Shown here piece after piece: positions 54,491 through 62,989 of a stretch of 64,000 bases of DNA (position 1 is its first letter; the number at the start of each line of letters is the position of its first letter). The position numbers and the translations under genes were made by a program. Location of the stretch: positions 1-64,000 of the forward strand of contig QQVO01000033.1 in NCBI GenBank assembly GCA_003388505.1. The letters run 5' to 3'. This DNA is from Planctomycetota bacterium (GTDB taxonomy: Bacteria; Planctomycetota; Planctomycetia; Planctomycetales; Planctomycetaceae). A model generated the notes under the pieces. That model was not told the origin of the DNA. It saw only the letters and a list, made by a program, of their open reading frames with translations, and ran no database searches.

Positions 54491-55585
54491 TCACCGCAAC
54501 GAAACGAAATCCTGCTCGCGCAGCCGGAGCCTGAGGCCGCCCTGCATCGTCGTCAGCCAGATTTCGCCCGGTTCGAACTCGAACGCATACGGATATGCGA
54601 GCCAAGTTCCGGGCTGACGGGCGATGACCACCGGATCGGTCCAGGTGAGTCCCTCGTCGCTGGAGAACGCAAGCGACAGCTCTTCCCTGTGGTTGCTGAC
54701 CGGCGTGTCGGACCAGAGGCCGTCGCCTCCGCTCAGCGGCCATTCGTCCTTGCCTTCGGGAAGCGGCCGGTTCCACAGCAGCATCAGCCGGCCGCTCTCC
54801 AACCGCTTGAGGAGCGCGGGCGCGCTGCTGGCTTCGATCCCGGAGGGCTGGAGCACCCGCCAGAAGCGGCCGCCGTCGTGGGAGTACGCCGACCAGAACT
54901 CGCCCCAATTGGTCCGGATCAGCATCCAGAGACGTCCGTCCTCGAGTTCGGTCAGTGTCGGTTCGGTCACGCCTCCATGATGACCGCGGCCTCCCAGGTC
55001 AATCAGATTGCTCGCCCGCCAGGTGACCCCGTCGTCAGTTGAGGAATACGTCAGCACCGAGTGCCGGCCGGGATCGTGCCGCATCTTCATCGCGGTGAAG
55101 ATCACGCGGCCGTCGCGGGTTTCGATCATGTCCCGTACCGCGCCGGACCAGTCGTCGTGCATCTTCTGCACGTCCTGCCAGGTTCGGCCTTCGTCGAGAC
55201 TGCGCATCACATAGGTCGGCAGCACGGCGCCGGGAGCGTCGTGCAGTTCGTTCTGCCAGGTCCAGTTCCGCTCGTTGAGATTCATGAACGCGGCGATGAT
55301 GACGCCGCTTTCCGTCCGCAGCAGCGCCCGTTCGTTGCTGACCTTGATCGGCTGATCCTCGCTAAAGAGCGGTCGCGGATCGGACCAGGTCTCGCCGCCG
55401 TCGGAACTCACATACGTGGCGTTGCTGTCGATCGCGAGCACCTCGCCGCTCGCCAGCTTCACGAACGGGCCGAGCAGGTCAGACGGGAGTTTCTCACAGC
55501 GGGGGTCAACGACCGGACCATCGGCGGCGATCGCGTGCGAGACTGCCGGCAGGACCGCCAAACACATCAGCAATCGACACATCAT
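54491..55585 (-). CDS. Secreted sialidase-like BNR-repeat protein
   Basis: This is 364 residues with a signal peptide (MMCRLLMCLAVLPAVSHAIA). Five Asp-box-like turns are visible: SSDGGETWS, SLDEGRTWQ, SSTDDGVTWR, SHDGGRFWR and SSDEGLTWT, which fit a six-bladed neuraminidase propeller. GVTEPTLTELEDGRLWMLIRT and SNERALLRTESGVIIAAFMN follow the pattern of exo-alpha-sialidase-like glycosidases in planctomycetes. Catalytic Arg/Tyr/Glu positions cannot be fixed by eye. It probably acts on exopolysaccharide or host glycans outside the cytoplasm. Confidence 0.85.
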   Translation of the reverse strand: MMCRLLMCLAVLPAVSHAIAADGPVVDPRCEKLPSDLLGPFVKLASGEVLAIDSNATYVSSDGGETWSDPRPLFSEDQPIKVSNERALLRTESGVIIAAFMNLNERNWTWQNELHDAPGAVLPTYVMRSLDEGRTWQDVQKMHDDWSGAVRDMIETRDGRVIFTAMKMRHDPGRHSVLTYSSTDDGVTWRASNLIDLGGRGHHGGVTEPTLTELEDGRLWMLIRTNWGEFWSAYSHDGGRFWRVLQPSGIEASSAPALLKRLESGRLMLLWNRPLPEGKDEWPLSGGDGLWSDTPVSNHREELSLAFSSDEGLTWTDPVVIARQPGTWLAYPYAFEFEPGEIWLTTMQGGLRLRLREQDFVSLR

Positions 55586-55621
55586 TGTCTTCGTCTCCCT
55601 TCTCTCAACGCTGGACCCAAC

Positions 55622-56554
55622 TCATGAATCGTTTTTGAAGGCGCGCCCGGCCTCCGACGTCTCACCCGTTTGAATCTCCAGAATGACGCCCAGGCTATCG
55701 CCCTGCAAGACTCGGGAGAACGTGCGCAGCGTGAGGACGATGCCGTTCTGATTCGACGGAACCTCAATCGAGGAGTTGCCGGAGACGTCCGTCACGACGC
55801 CGATCGGCCGGCCGGCTTGAATCGCCTCACCGAGAGTCACGGACGGCTCAAAGAACCCGGTCTGCGGGGCGGGGTTCTGAATCTGCATGTGGCCGGAATT
55901 CGGCCGGCTGTCTTCCACAAAGTGCTCCACAGCCGAGTCGGGCGCCGTCTGTTCGATCATCCCCAGCAGGCCCATCACGTTGCGGCATCCCTGAACGTAG
56001 GCTCGCACTCCGTCCGGGTCGCACACTCCCGAACCGAGGTATTCCGTGTAAATCGCCGGCACGCCGGCGTCGCGGGCGACCGACAGCGAACGCCCGTTGA
56101 GTGTGGGGGACGTCCCCCAGATCACCGGCAGATTGAAGGCCCGCGCCATCTCCCGCTGCCTTTCGAGTACCGCGGCGTCCGGGTGCAGCGTGTAGCCCGC
56201 CAGCGGGTAGACCGCGTCGGTGGTCGATCCGGTATGCAGATCGATGTAATAGTCGGCCGATCGAATCAGTTCGCTCAAGGCATGGGCCGTCCGTTCAGTG
56301 ACGGAACCGTCGGCGCGGCCGGGACAGACCCGGGCCAGATCGAGGCCGTCGTCTGCCGTCCGGTGTCCATTCAGAAACGCCGCCTCGTTGACGATCGGAA
56401 CCAGCGTCAGCCGCCCGCACAGACCAGCGGGGTTCACCTGCTGCGAAAGCTCCCGGACGGCCGCCATCGGCGTAAATTCGTCACCGTGGACGCCCCCCGT
56501 AATCAACAGATGGGGTCCGTCTGCTGCGCCGTTGATCGTGATTGTGTTCAGCAT
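55622..56554 (-). CDS. Succinylglutamate desuccinylase/aspartoacylase family zinc hydrolase
   Basis: This is 310 residues from ATG 56554 (MLNTITINGAADGPHLLI); a longer start at 56611 is less likely. Zinc ligands are in GGVHGDE (His and Glu) and DLHTGS (second His), with CPGRADGSVTERTAH and AIYTEYLGSG around the active site. The C-terminal barrel-like part has PNQNGIVLTLR. Members deacylate N-acyl amino acids such as N-acetyl-diaminobutyrate or succinylglutamate; which substrate applies is open. It has no signal peptide. Its start is about 37 nt from the sialidase start on the same strand. Confidence 0.85.
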   Translation of the reverse strand: MLNTITINGAADGPHLLITGGVHGDEFTPMAAVRELSQQVNPAGLCGRLTLVPIVNEAAFLNGHRTADDGLDLARVCPGRADGSVTERTAHALSELIRSADYYIDLHTGSTTDAVYPLAGYTLHPDAAVLERQREMARAFNLPVIWGTSPTLNGRSLSVARDAGVPAIYTEYLGSGVCDPDGVRAYVQGCRNVMGLLGMIEQTAPDSAVEHFVEDSRPNSGHMQIQNPAPQTGFFEPSVTLGEAIQAGRPIGVVTDVSGNSSIEVPSNQNGIVLTLRTFSRVLQGDSLGVILEIQTGETSEAGRAFKNDS

Positions 56555-56893
56555 TGGTGAGAAATCCGAATTCGCATGCGGGGATGATACAACCCCGAAG
56601 AAACGTCTCAACAGTGTTCCGGCCCGGTGACTCAGTCTCCTTTTTCGAGGTACTTGTGCTCAAGTTGCAAGACTTTGGTAGAATCGGGAATGGAGCCCTC
56701 CCCCCTGGTGGCCCTCCCCCCTGGTGATTGTGCAATACTGAATGGACGGGTTGGGTGCCACTGGCTTTGCCAGTGCATCGCGGAGAAGACACCCTTTCTG
56801 GTTCGCACTGGCGGAGCCAGTGGCGCCCGTCAAGTCAGCCCGAATGAGCCAATAGATCCGACCTGTTTGTCCCGCCAGACTGATGATTCGTCA
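56555..56893. repeat. Intergenic region with CACTGGC/GCCAGTG palindromes
   Basis: CACTGGC-TTT-GCCAGTG (56759-56775) and CACTGGC-GGA-GCCAGTG (56806-56822) lie 31 nt apart, followed by GCGCCC. The family also occurs at 4853-4952. A CCCCCTGGTGGCCCTCCCCC run is at 56701-56720. The frame open from 56627 through this region is an upstream extension of the next gene. Confidence 0.7.
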
Positions 56894-59287
56894 ATGATCG
56901 CGGTTCGCAGCCATCCCCAGACCACGACGCAAGGGCGACGTCCACGACGCGCGCTCAGTTTGTTTGTTGGGCTCATCACGTCGCTGGGGATCACGGCCGG
57001 CGACTCACCGGTCGTCGCGGACGATGCTGCGCAGGCGGCCGGCGAATCCGCGGAACTGTTTGAGCGGCATGTCCGCCCGCTGCTGATCGACCATTGTGCG
57101 GAATGCCATTCCGCCGAGGACTTGCAGGAAGGGGAACTGGCGCTCGACGCTTCCGCTGGCCTCAAGGAGGGGGGAAGCCGGGGGCCGCTGTTTGTAGCCG
57201 GCAAGCCGGACGAAAGCTTGTTGCTCCGGGTGCTGCGTTACGAGGACGAGGACCTCCAGATGCCGCCCTCCGGCAAGCTGGACGACGCACCGATCGCCCG
57301 GGTCGAGGAGTGGATCCGCAGCGGGGCGGTCGTGCCGGAATACGGCGCGGGAACGATCCGCAAGGAAGACGAAATCGACTTCGCCGCCGCCCGTGAGTTC
57401 TGGTCGTTTCAGCCGCTCGATCCACAGCCTGCGCCGATCGTCGAGGGCGACGACTGGTCGCGGGAACCAATCGACCGGTTTGTCTTCCAGAGACTTGCGG
57501 AGGAACAACTGACGCCGAGTCCCGAGGCGTCTCGCCCTACGTTGATCCGGCGCGCCACCTTCGACCTGATCGGTCTCCCGCCGACTCCCGACGAAATCGA
57601 ACGGTTTGTCAGCGACGAATCCCCCGACGCGTACGAGCGCCTGATTGATCGTCTGCTGGCCTCTCCGCATTACGGCGAGCGGTGGGCCCGGCACTGGCTC
57701 GACGTCGCCCGCTACACGGACCAGACGCCGGAATGGCTCTCCTCAACAGACCGCGCCTGGCTCTACCGCGACTGGGTCGCCCGCGCGTTGAACGAAGACC
57801 TGCCGTACGACCGGTTCGTGACATTGCAACTTGCCGCCGACATGACGGGCGATGCACAGCCGGAGGATCTGGCGGCGCTCGGATTCCTCGGGCTGAGCCC
57901 GACCTACTGGAAGGAACTGAAGCTCGCCCCGGATGTCATCATGACGGTGGTGGCCGAGGAGTGGGACGAACGCGTCGACGCCGTCAGCCGGTCGTTCCTC
58001 GGTCTCACCGTCTCCTGCGCCCGCTGTCATGACCACAAATTCGACCCGGTGTCGATGGAGGACTATTACGCGCTGGCGGGCGTGTTCGCCAGCACCCAGT
58101 TGACCGACCAGCCGCTGCTCCCCTCGGCCGAAGCGGATGTCGTCCGCACGGCCCGCAAACAGGTGGCCGACCTCGAAGCGCAACTTGCGAAGATCGAGGA
58201 CAAGGAATCTGAAGCAGCGAAGACGATCACGGCTCAAATCGAGTCGATCCAGCGCGAGACGCCGCACTACGATGCGCCCTGGGTGCACGCGGTCGAAGAG
58301 GCGAGCCTGTATGTCCTGCCCGATGGAACGGATGCGACGCGGCTGGAGACGCGGCCGAACGAACCGCGCGATCTGCCGCTCTTCCGCAGAGGGAATCCGA
58401 GCAATCCCGGGGAGGTCGTTCCCCGCAGATTCCTGGAAGTGTTGGCCGCCAGCGACGCACACGCTTTCAAAGAGGGCAGCGGCCGTCTCGAACTCGCCGA
58501 ATCGATCCTCAGCGACGCACAACCGCTGGCCGCACGGGTGATCGTCAACCGCGTCTGGCGGCATCACTTCGGACGCGGCATCGTGAGCACGCCCAGCAAC
58601 TTCGGCACGCAGGGGAGCCGGCCGACGCATCCGGAACTGCTCGACGACCTCGCCGCCCGCTTTGTCGCTGCCGGCTGGTCGCTGAAGTGGCTGCACCGGG
58701 AGATCATGCTTTCCGCCGCGTACCGGCAGTCGAGCGCGCATCGATCCGACGCAGGAGACATCGACCCGGACAACCACCTTCTGTGGCGGATGAACAGGCG
58801 TCGTCTGGAGATCGAACCGTGGCGCGACGCGATGCTGGCCACCGCCGGAAACCTGGACGAACGTCTTGGCGGGCCATCGTCGAGCCTGGCGGACGCCGCC
58901 AACGTCCGCCGCACGCTGTACGGCACCATCGGACGGCAGGAAATGGACGACATGCTGCGGCTGTACGACTTCCCACAACCGGACGCGCACAGTCCCGGCC
59001 GAGAACCGACCACAACGCCCCTGCAGCAACTCTTTGTGCTCAACAGTGATTTTCTTTACAGGCAGTCGGAAACCCTGCTGTCACGGCTCGAAACCGACTT
59101 CCCCGACGCCTCGGACGAAGAGAAAATCAACGCCTGTTACCGGCTGCTGTTCGGCCGACCGGCCGGCCAGGAAGAGACGCAGCTTGCCCTGAAGTTCCTT
59201 GCGGCAGGCGGAGCCGACCCTCGTGAGCAGTGGCGGGCCTATGTGCATTCCCTGTACGGCTTGAACGAGTTTCTGTTCGTTGACTGA
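56894..59287 (+). CDS. Planctomycete cytochrome c/DUF1549/DUF1553 protein
   Basis: This is 797 residues from ATG 56894. After a signal-like segment (LSLFVGLITSLGITAG), a Planctomycete-type cytochrome c domain has the haem motif CAECH and the axial ligand region LQMPPSGKL. DUF1549 (about 180-400) contains PIDRFVFQRL, RRATFDLIGLPPTPDEIERFV, YGERWARHWLDVARYTD and a second haem-like CARCHDHKFDP. DUF1553 (about 510-780) contains FGRGIVSTPSNFGTQGSRPTHPELLDDLA and HREIMLSAAYRQSS. The function is not established; it is often linked to polysaccharide or secondary-metabolite breakdown. The DUF1501 gene starts 7 nt later. Confidence 0.92.
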   Translation: MIAVRSHPQTTTQGRRPRRALSLFVGLITSLGITAGDSPVVADDAAQAAGESAELFERHVRPLLIDHCAECHSAEDLQEGELALDASAGLKEGGSRGPLFVAGKPDESLLLRVLRYEDEDLQMPPSGKLDDAPIARVEEWIRSGAVVPEYGAGTIRKEDEIDFAAAREFWSFQPLDPQPAPIVEGDDWSREPIDRFVFQRLAEEQLTPSPEASRPTLIRRATFDLIGLPPTPDEIERFVSDESPDAYERLIDRLLASPHYGERWARHWLDVARYTDQTPEWLSSTDRAWLYRDWVARALNEDLPYDRFVTLQLAADMTGDAQPEDLAALGFLGLSPTYWKELKLAPDVIMTVVAEEWDERVDAVSRSFLGLTVSCARCHDHKFDPVSMEDYYALAGVFASTQLTDQPLLPSAEADVVRTARKQVADLEAQLAKIEDKESEAAKTITAQIESIQRETPHYDAPWVHAVEEASLYVLPDGTDATRLETRPNEPRDLPLFRRGNPSNPGEVVPRRFLEVLAASDAHAFKEGSGRLELAESILSDAQPLAARVIVNRVWRHHFGRGIVSTPSNFGTQGSRPTHPELLDDLAARFVAAGWSLKWLHREIMLSAAYRQSSAHRSDAGDIDPDNHLLWRMNRRRLEIEPWRDAMLATAGNLDERLGGPSSSLADAANVRRTLYGTIGRQEMDDMLRLYDFPQPDAHSPGREPTTTPLQQLFVLNSDFLYRQSETLLSRLETDFPDASDEEKINACYRLLFGRPAGQEETQLALKFLAAGGADPREQWRAYVHSLYGLNEFLFVD

Positions 59288-59294
59288 CGGACCT

Positions 59295-60695
59295 ATGAAG
59301 ACATCTTGTGACTCCAGCCCGCTGTTCGACTCCGCAAGTCTCATCTCGCGGCGGCGGATGGTCAATTCGTTAGGCGGGGGATTCGGCGCCCTGGGGCTGG
59401 CCGGCTTGCTGGGCGACACGGCTCAAGCGGATGCCGGCCGAGCGGCTCATTTTCAACCGCGCGCAAAACGGATCATCCATCTGTTCATGAACGGCGGCCC
59501 CTTTCAGGGCGATCTGTTCGACCCCAAGCCGCTCACCGCCAAATATGCCGGCCAGCGCCCGGACGCAGTCAATCTTCGCACCGAACGCCCCACCGCCGGG
59601 CTGCTCCCCTCGCCGTACAAGTTCACAAACAGCGGCGAGAGCGGCGTGCCCGTCAGCGAACTGCTCCCGCGCTTTGCGCAGGTGATCGACGACGTCTGCG
59701 TCCTCCGGTCGGTTTACACCGACAACCCCAATCACGGACCCGCGCTGCTGTTGATGAACAACGGCACGATCATCCCCACGCGGCCCAGCATGGGCTCGTG
59801 GCTCTCTTACGGACTCGGCACGGAGAACCAGGATCTGCCCGGTTACGTCGTCCTCTGCCCCGGCCGGCCGGTCCGGTTTTCGATCCTCTGGACCAGCGCC
59901 TTCCTGCCGGGTGAGCACCAGGGCACATACATCAACCATTCGCAGATCGCTCCCGACAAGCTGATTCCCTATCTGCACAGCGACCAGAGCGCGAGCGACC
60001 TGCAGGTCCGACAACTCGAACTGATGCGCCGCCTCGACCGCGCCCACCAGGAGCAGCGGGGCGGCGACCCGCAACTCGAAGCCCGCATTCGCGCGATGGA
60101 GACCGCCTTCCGCATGCAGTCTTCCGCCACCGAGGCGTTCGACATCTCGGCCGAACCCGAGTCGGTCCGGGAAGCGTACGGAAACACCCATTTCAGCAAC
60201 GGCTGCCTCCTGGCGCGGCGCCTCGCCGAGCGCGACGTGCGGTTCATCCAGGTCTATTACGGCAACGGCCAGCCGTGGGACACCCACAACGACCACAGCA
60301 AGCAGGTCGTCCCGCTCTGCGAGGACGTCGACCGGGCCATGTCCGCGCTCCTGGTCGACCTCAAGCAGCGCGGCCTGCTCGACGACACGCTCGTTGTCTG
60401 GGGCGGAGAATTCGGCCGCACGCCCACCTCAGAGAACGGCGACGGGCGCGACCACAACCACTACGGCTTCTCGATGTGGATGGCCGGCGGCGGCGTCAAG
60501 GGCGGCATGACCTACGGCGAAACCGACGACTTCGGCTTCCGCGCCGTCCAGGACCGCGTCCACATCCACGACCTGCACGCCACCATCCTCCACCTGATGG
60601 GCCTCGACCACGAACGCCTCACCTACCGCTACGCCGGCCGCGACTTCCGGCTGACGGACGTCGAAGGGCGGGTGATTAAAGAGATTCTGGCCTGA
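59295..60695 (+). CDS. DUF1501 family secreted protein (Tat signal)
   Basis: This is 466 residues from ATG 59295. The twin-arginine-like signal SRRRMVNSLGGGFGALGLAGLL is followed by RIIHLFMNGGPFQGDLFDPKP, NPNHGPALLLMNNG, RPSMGSWLSYGLGTENQDLPGYVVL, VWGGEFGRTPTSENGDGRDHNHYGFSMWMAGGGVKGG and the C-terminal YRYAGRDFRLTDV. These are all standard in DUF1501, an alkaline-phosphatase-like fold. The pair DUF1549/1553 plus DUF1501 is the commonest two-gene unit of planctomycetes. Its true substrate is not known. Confidence 0.94.
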   Translation: MKTSCDSSPLFDSASLISRRRMVNSLGGGFGALGLAGLLGDTAQADAGRAAHFQPRAKRIIHLFMNGGPFQGDLFDPKPLTAKYAGQRPDAVNLRTERPTAGLLPSPYKFTNSGESGVPVSELLPRFAQVIDDVCVLRSVYTDNPNHGPALLLMNNGTIIPTRPSMGSWLSYGLGTENQDLPGYVVLCPGRPVRFSILWTSAFLPGEHQGTYINHSQIAPDKLIPYLHSDQSASDLQVRQLELMRRLDRAHQEQRGGDPQLEARIRAMETAFRMQSSATEAFDISAEPESVREAYGNTHFSNGCLLARRLAERDVRFIQVYYGNGQPWDTHNDHSKQVVPLCEDVDRAMSALLVDLKQRGLLDDTLVVWGGEFGRTPTSENGDGRDHNHYGFSMWMAGGGVKGGMTYGETDDFGFRAVQDRVHIHDLHATILHLMGLDHERLTYRYAGRDFRLTDVEGRVIKEILA

Positions 60696-60815
60696 TCGCG
60701 GACAAGCGTCGTTCCCGTAGAGCACGCTGCCAGCGTGCTCCCCTTCGGCGACAGCCACCACCCTGGGAGTGCGGCGACCCGTCGCCGCTTTGGGATGATA
60801 CGAGTCTGATCGCGT

Positions 60816-60920
60816 TATCGCGCTTTGCAGATCAGTGCTGGCGATCTGTCTCGCGGATTCTCGTCCTCGACAGTCCAGACACCGCTCGACGCGGACATAT
60901 GATAGAGCAATTTGCTCTAA
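60816..60920 (-). repeat. 105-bp YTAG-bounded repeat (family A), copy 5
   Basis: Minus-strand TTAGAGCAAATTGCTCTATC at the left and CTGATCTGCAAAGCGCGATA at the right. It differs from copy 1 at several positions, whereas the adjacent MITEs are identical; so the MITE arrived later than the repeat in at least one locus. Confidence 0.78.
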
Positions 60921-61084
60921 CCCGGATTATTCGTAGCGCACGCTGCCAGCGTGCGTCACCGTTGACTTGGCGTCGGCGTGTAATGCGTTCGAAAAGCGCG
61001 GCGCTTTGGGCAACTTCTCGATAACCTGCTGTTTGGCAAACGCTTATAGTGAACCGGGCCCTCGTCATGAATAATCCGGGCTAA
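60917..61084 (-). mobile_element. 160-bp MITE, copy 3, with TTAG target duplication
   Basis: The element is 60921-61080, with terminal CCCGGATTATTC and GAATAATCCGGG perfectly inverted. It is flanked by CTAA on both sides (60917-60920, 61081-61084), which is TTAG on the element's strand. By eye it is identical to copy 1 over 160 bp. It is inserted at the left edge of family A, as in copy 1. It has no coding capacity. Confidence 0.86.
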
Positions 61085-61224
61085 CCGGGTTGAATGGTTC
61101 CCTTCAGCAGTCGTTTCGGTTCATGACGGGACCGCGGGCTGCGCTGTGATCGTCCGAAAGCGGCGACGGGTCGCCGCACTCCGAAGGGTGAAAGTCGCAC
61201 GCAGCCTGCGTGCGCTCGGGGCCG

Positions 61225-62070
61225 CTACGCCCCTGCCACGCGGGACTTCATAAACGACAGCGCCTCTGTCGCCAGGTGCTCTTCGCTCGGGAACATCTTC
61301 CGCCAGATCTTCGTGGCCGCCGCCAGATCGGGCAGCGCCAGTCCGAAGGCTTCGACCACCATCCAGCCGTCGTAGTTGACTTCCTTGAGGGCCTTGAACG
61401 TCGCATCCCAGTTAACCCCCCCTTCCCCCGGAGTGGACCGGTCGTTCTCTGAGATGTGCACGTGCACCATCTGGTCCGCGCAGCTCTTGACCGCTCCGGA
61501 GATGCACTTCTCCTCGATGTTGGCGTGGAACGTGTCGTACATCATCTTCAGGTGAGAGTGGTCCACCTCGCGGCAGAAGCGGGCGGTGTCCTCGGCGCAG
61601 TTGAGAAAGTAACACTCGAAGCGGTTCAGATACTCGACCACGAGGACGACGTTATTCTGTTGGGCGTGGTCGGCCGCCTTGGCCAGGGTCTCCTGCCCCC
61701 ACTTCCATTCGTCTTCCGTGCGGCCCTGGCCGGTGAACTCTCCCAGCGCGGAATGAATCGGCCCGCATAGATGAGTCGCGCCCGCCGCCGCACAGCAGTC
61801 GATTGCTTTCTTCAGCCGCTCCAACCCGGCTTGCCGCTTCGCCGCATCAGAAGAAATCGGATTCTCTTCCGCCGTGCACACCGTCACAGCGGTCGCGCCG
61901 AGCCCCAACTCACTCAATTTACCCCCGATCTTCGAGAAGTTGTCGACATTGAGGTCGAAGATCGGCAACTCGACGCCATCGTAACCCCATCCCTTGACCT
62001 GCTCACACAGCGGGAAGATCGACTCGTCCCCAGCGGTTGTCCACAGGAGCAGGTTCATTCCGTATTTCAT
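61225..62070 (-). CDS. Sugar phosphate isomerase/epimerase, hydroxypyruvate isomerase/ketose 3-epimerase type
   Basis: This is 281 residues, an AP-endonuclease-2-like TIM barrel. The four metal ligands appear in order: Glu in VVEYLNRFE, Asp in MMYDTFHANIEE, His in HVHISEND and Glu in VVEAFG. MKYGMNLLLWTT and GYDGVELPIFD at the N-terminus fit the D-tagatose 3-epimerase branch. It has no signal peptide. Its ATG overlaps the stop of the upstream gene in ATGA (62067-62070), so the two are translationally coupled. The substrate is open. Confidence 0.9.
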   Translation of the reverse strand: MKYGMNLLLWTTAGDESIFPLCEQVKGWGYDGVELPIFDLNVDNFSKIGGKLSELGLGATAVTVCTAEENPISSDAAKRQAGLERLKKAIDCCAAAGATHLCGPIHSALGEFTGQGRTEDEWKWGQETLAKAADHAQQNNVVLVVEYLNRFECYFLNCAEDTARFCREVDHSHLKMMYDTFHANIEEKCISGAVKSCADQMVHVHISENDRSTPGEGGVNWDATFKALKEVNYDGWMVVEAFGLALPDLAAATKIWRKMFPSEEHLATEALSFMKSRVAGA

Positions 62071-62822
62071 GGTTGTCGTTCCCTGCGTCGCGGCCGCTCC
62101 GCGCCGGCAGATGATCGGGCGGAGTCGGCCTGTTCGTGTTCGTGCAGAAGTGAATCAGACTGCTGTGGTCCGAACCGGTGCGGCGGAAGCAGCTCGTCGA
62201 GGCTGCCGGTCACCAGTTCAAGACCGCTCTCAAGGACCGGCAAGGCCCTGTCTGAGAGGGGCTGTAGTTTGACCCGCCTCAGCACCTGATTCAAGCGACC
62301 CAACAGCAGCGGGAATTCGAGATAGTCGTACAGGAACCGGACTTCCCGGAACATCTGAATCACGCCGGACAGCCGGTCGGTCGTATTCCTCGCCGCCCGA
62401 TTCACCACGCGCTGCACGCGCTCGGGGTCGACGTCTTCCAGCCTCCGATAGTATTCGTCGAGCAACTCCGGCTCCCGGCCGATCAGCACGGCGTCGAGCA
62501 GCATCTCGGTGACGATATGCCCCAGAAAACCGGTCCGCATGCCGTCGTCGTCGGGAAACGCCTGCTGGAAACGGCGCGTGAGACCGGCCGACGCCAGCAC
62601 AAAGGCCCGCGTCGAGTGGAACCACTCGTCATCGTGGAAGTGCTGCAGGATGCCGCGCGCGATTGCGGCTTCGTCTCTGTCGCCGTTCTCCAGCACCGGC
62701 CGGACCAGTTTCGGCCGAACGCGACACTTGCGATCGGCGACCGACAACCAGTCGGGCACCGCCGTCCCTGCCAGAAACTCCGGCTGATCGAGAAATCTGA
62801 ATCCGTGGGTGAAGTAGTTCAC
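62067..62822 (-). CDS. Uncharacterised protein, weakly like AcpH/DUF479 phosphodiesterase
   Basis: This is 251 residues from GTG 62822 (VNYFTHGFRFLDQPEFLAGT); the frame open to 62942 begins inside repeat C. NYFTH, AGTAVPDWL, a His-rich ILQHFHDDEWFHSTRAF and GHIVTEMLLDAVLI occupy the positions of conserved segments in ACP phosphodiesterase (DUF479), but identity is low. The C-terminal tail is charged. The stop is coupled to the isomerase start (ATGA). The resemblance is only suggestive. Confidence 0.65.
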   Translation of the reverse strand: MNYFTHGFRFLDQPEFLAGTAVPDWLSVADRKCRVRPKLVRPVLENGDRDEAAIARGILQHFHDDEWFHSTRAFVLASAGLTRRFQQAFPDDDGMRTGFLGHIVTEMLLDAVLIGREPELLDEYYRRLEDVDPERVQRVVNRAARNTTDRLSGVIQMFREVRFLYDYLEFPLLLGRLNQVLRRVKLQPLSDRALPVLESGLELVTGSLDELLPPHRFGPQQSDSLLHEHEQADSARSSAGAERPRRRERQP

Positions 62823-62835
62823 GCCCTCAATCCTA

Positions 62836-62925
62836 ATGCCCTGTGAGGGCTTTGTAGAGCGATGGCGCAAATCGGGCAGACCGCACGAAACCCTGCGGGA
62901 TTCGTGCTCGCTGGATTTCTGTCCG
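62836..62925 (+). repeat. Dispersed repeat family C, copy 5 (shortened)
   Basis: ATGCCCTGTGAGGGCTTT, then CACGAAACCCTGCGGGATTC followed by GTG and CTCGCTGGATTTCTGTC. The right third of the family is missing. It lies between the divergent starts at 62822 and 62990. Confidence 0.7.
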
Positions 62926-62989
62926 CAGCGTTTCACCTTCATAGGCCCGGCAGTTCAAATCCACCCACCCGGCACGGTAGACTGGGCCC

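Larger units (their letters stand above)
60696..61224. repeat. Intergenic region: hairpins and inverted repeats around family A and the MITE
   Basis: GAGCACGCTG-C-CAGCGTGCTC (60720-60740) is a perfect 10-bp stem 25 nt after the DUF1501 stop, a possible terminator. Beyond it, a 26-bp sequence at 60766-60791 (core GCGGCGACCCGTCGCCGC) recurs perfectly inverted at 61157-61182. These arms flank the family A repeat and the MITE. A final hairpin GCACGCA-GCC-TGCGTGC is at 61197-61213. There are no genes here. Confidence 0.75.

Noticed and set aside
62941-62975. GTTCAAATCC resembling a tRNA T-loop
   Set aside because: The flanking bases cannot form a T stem or the other arms; no tRNA is present.
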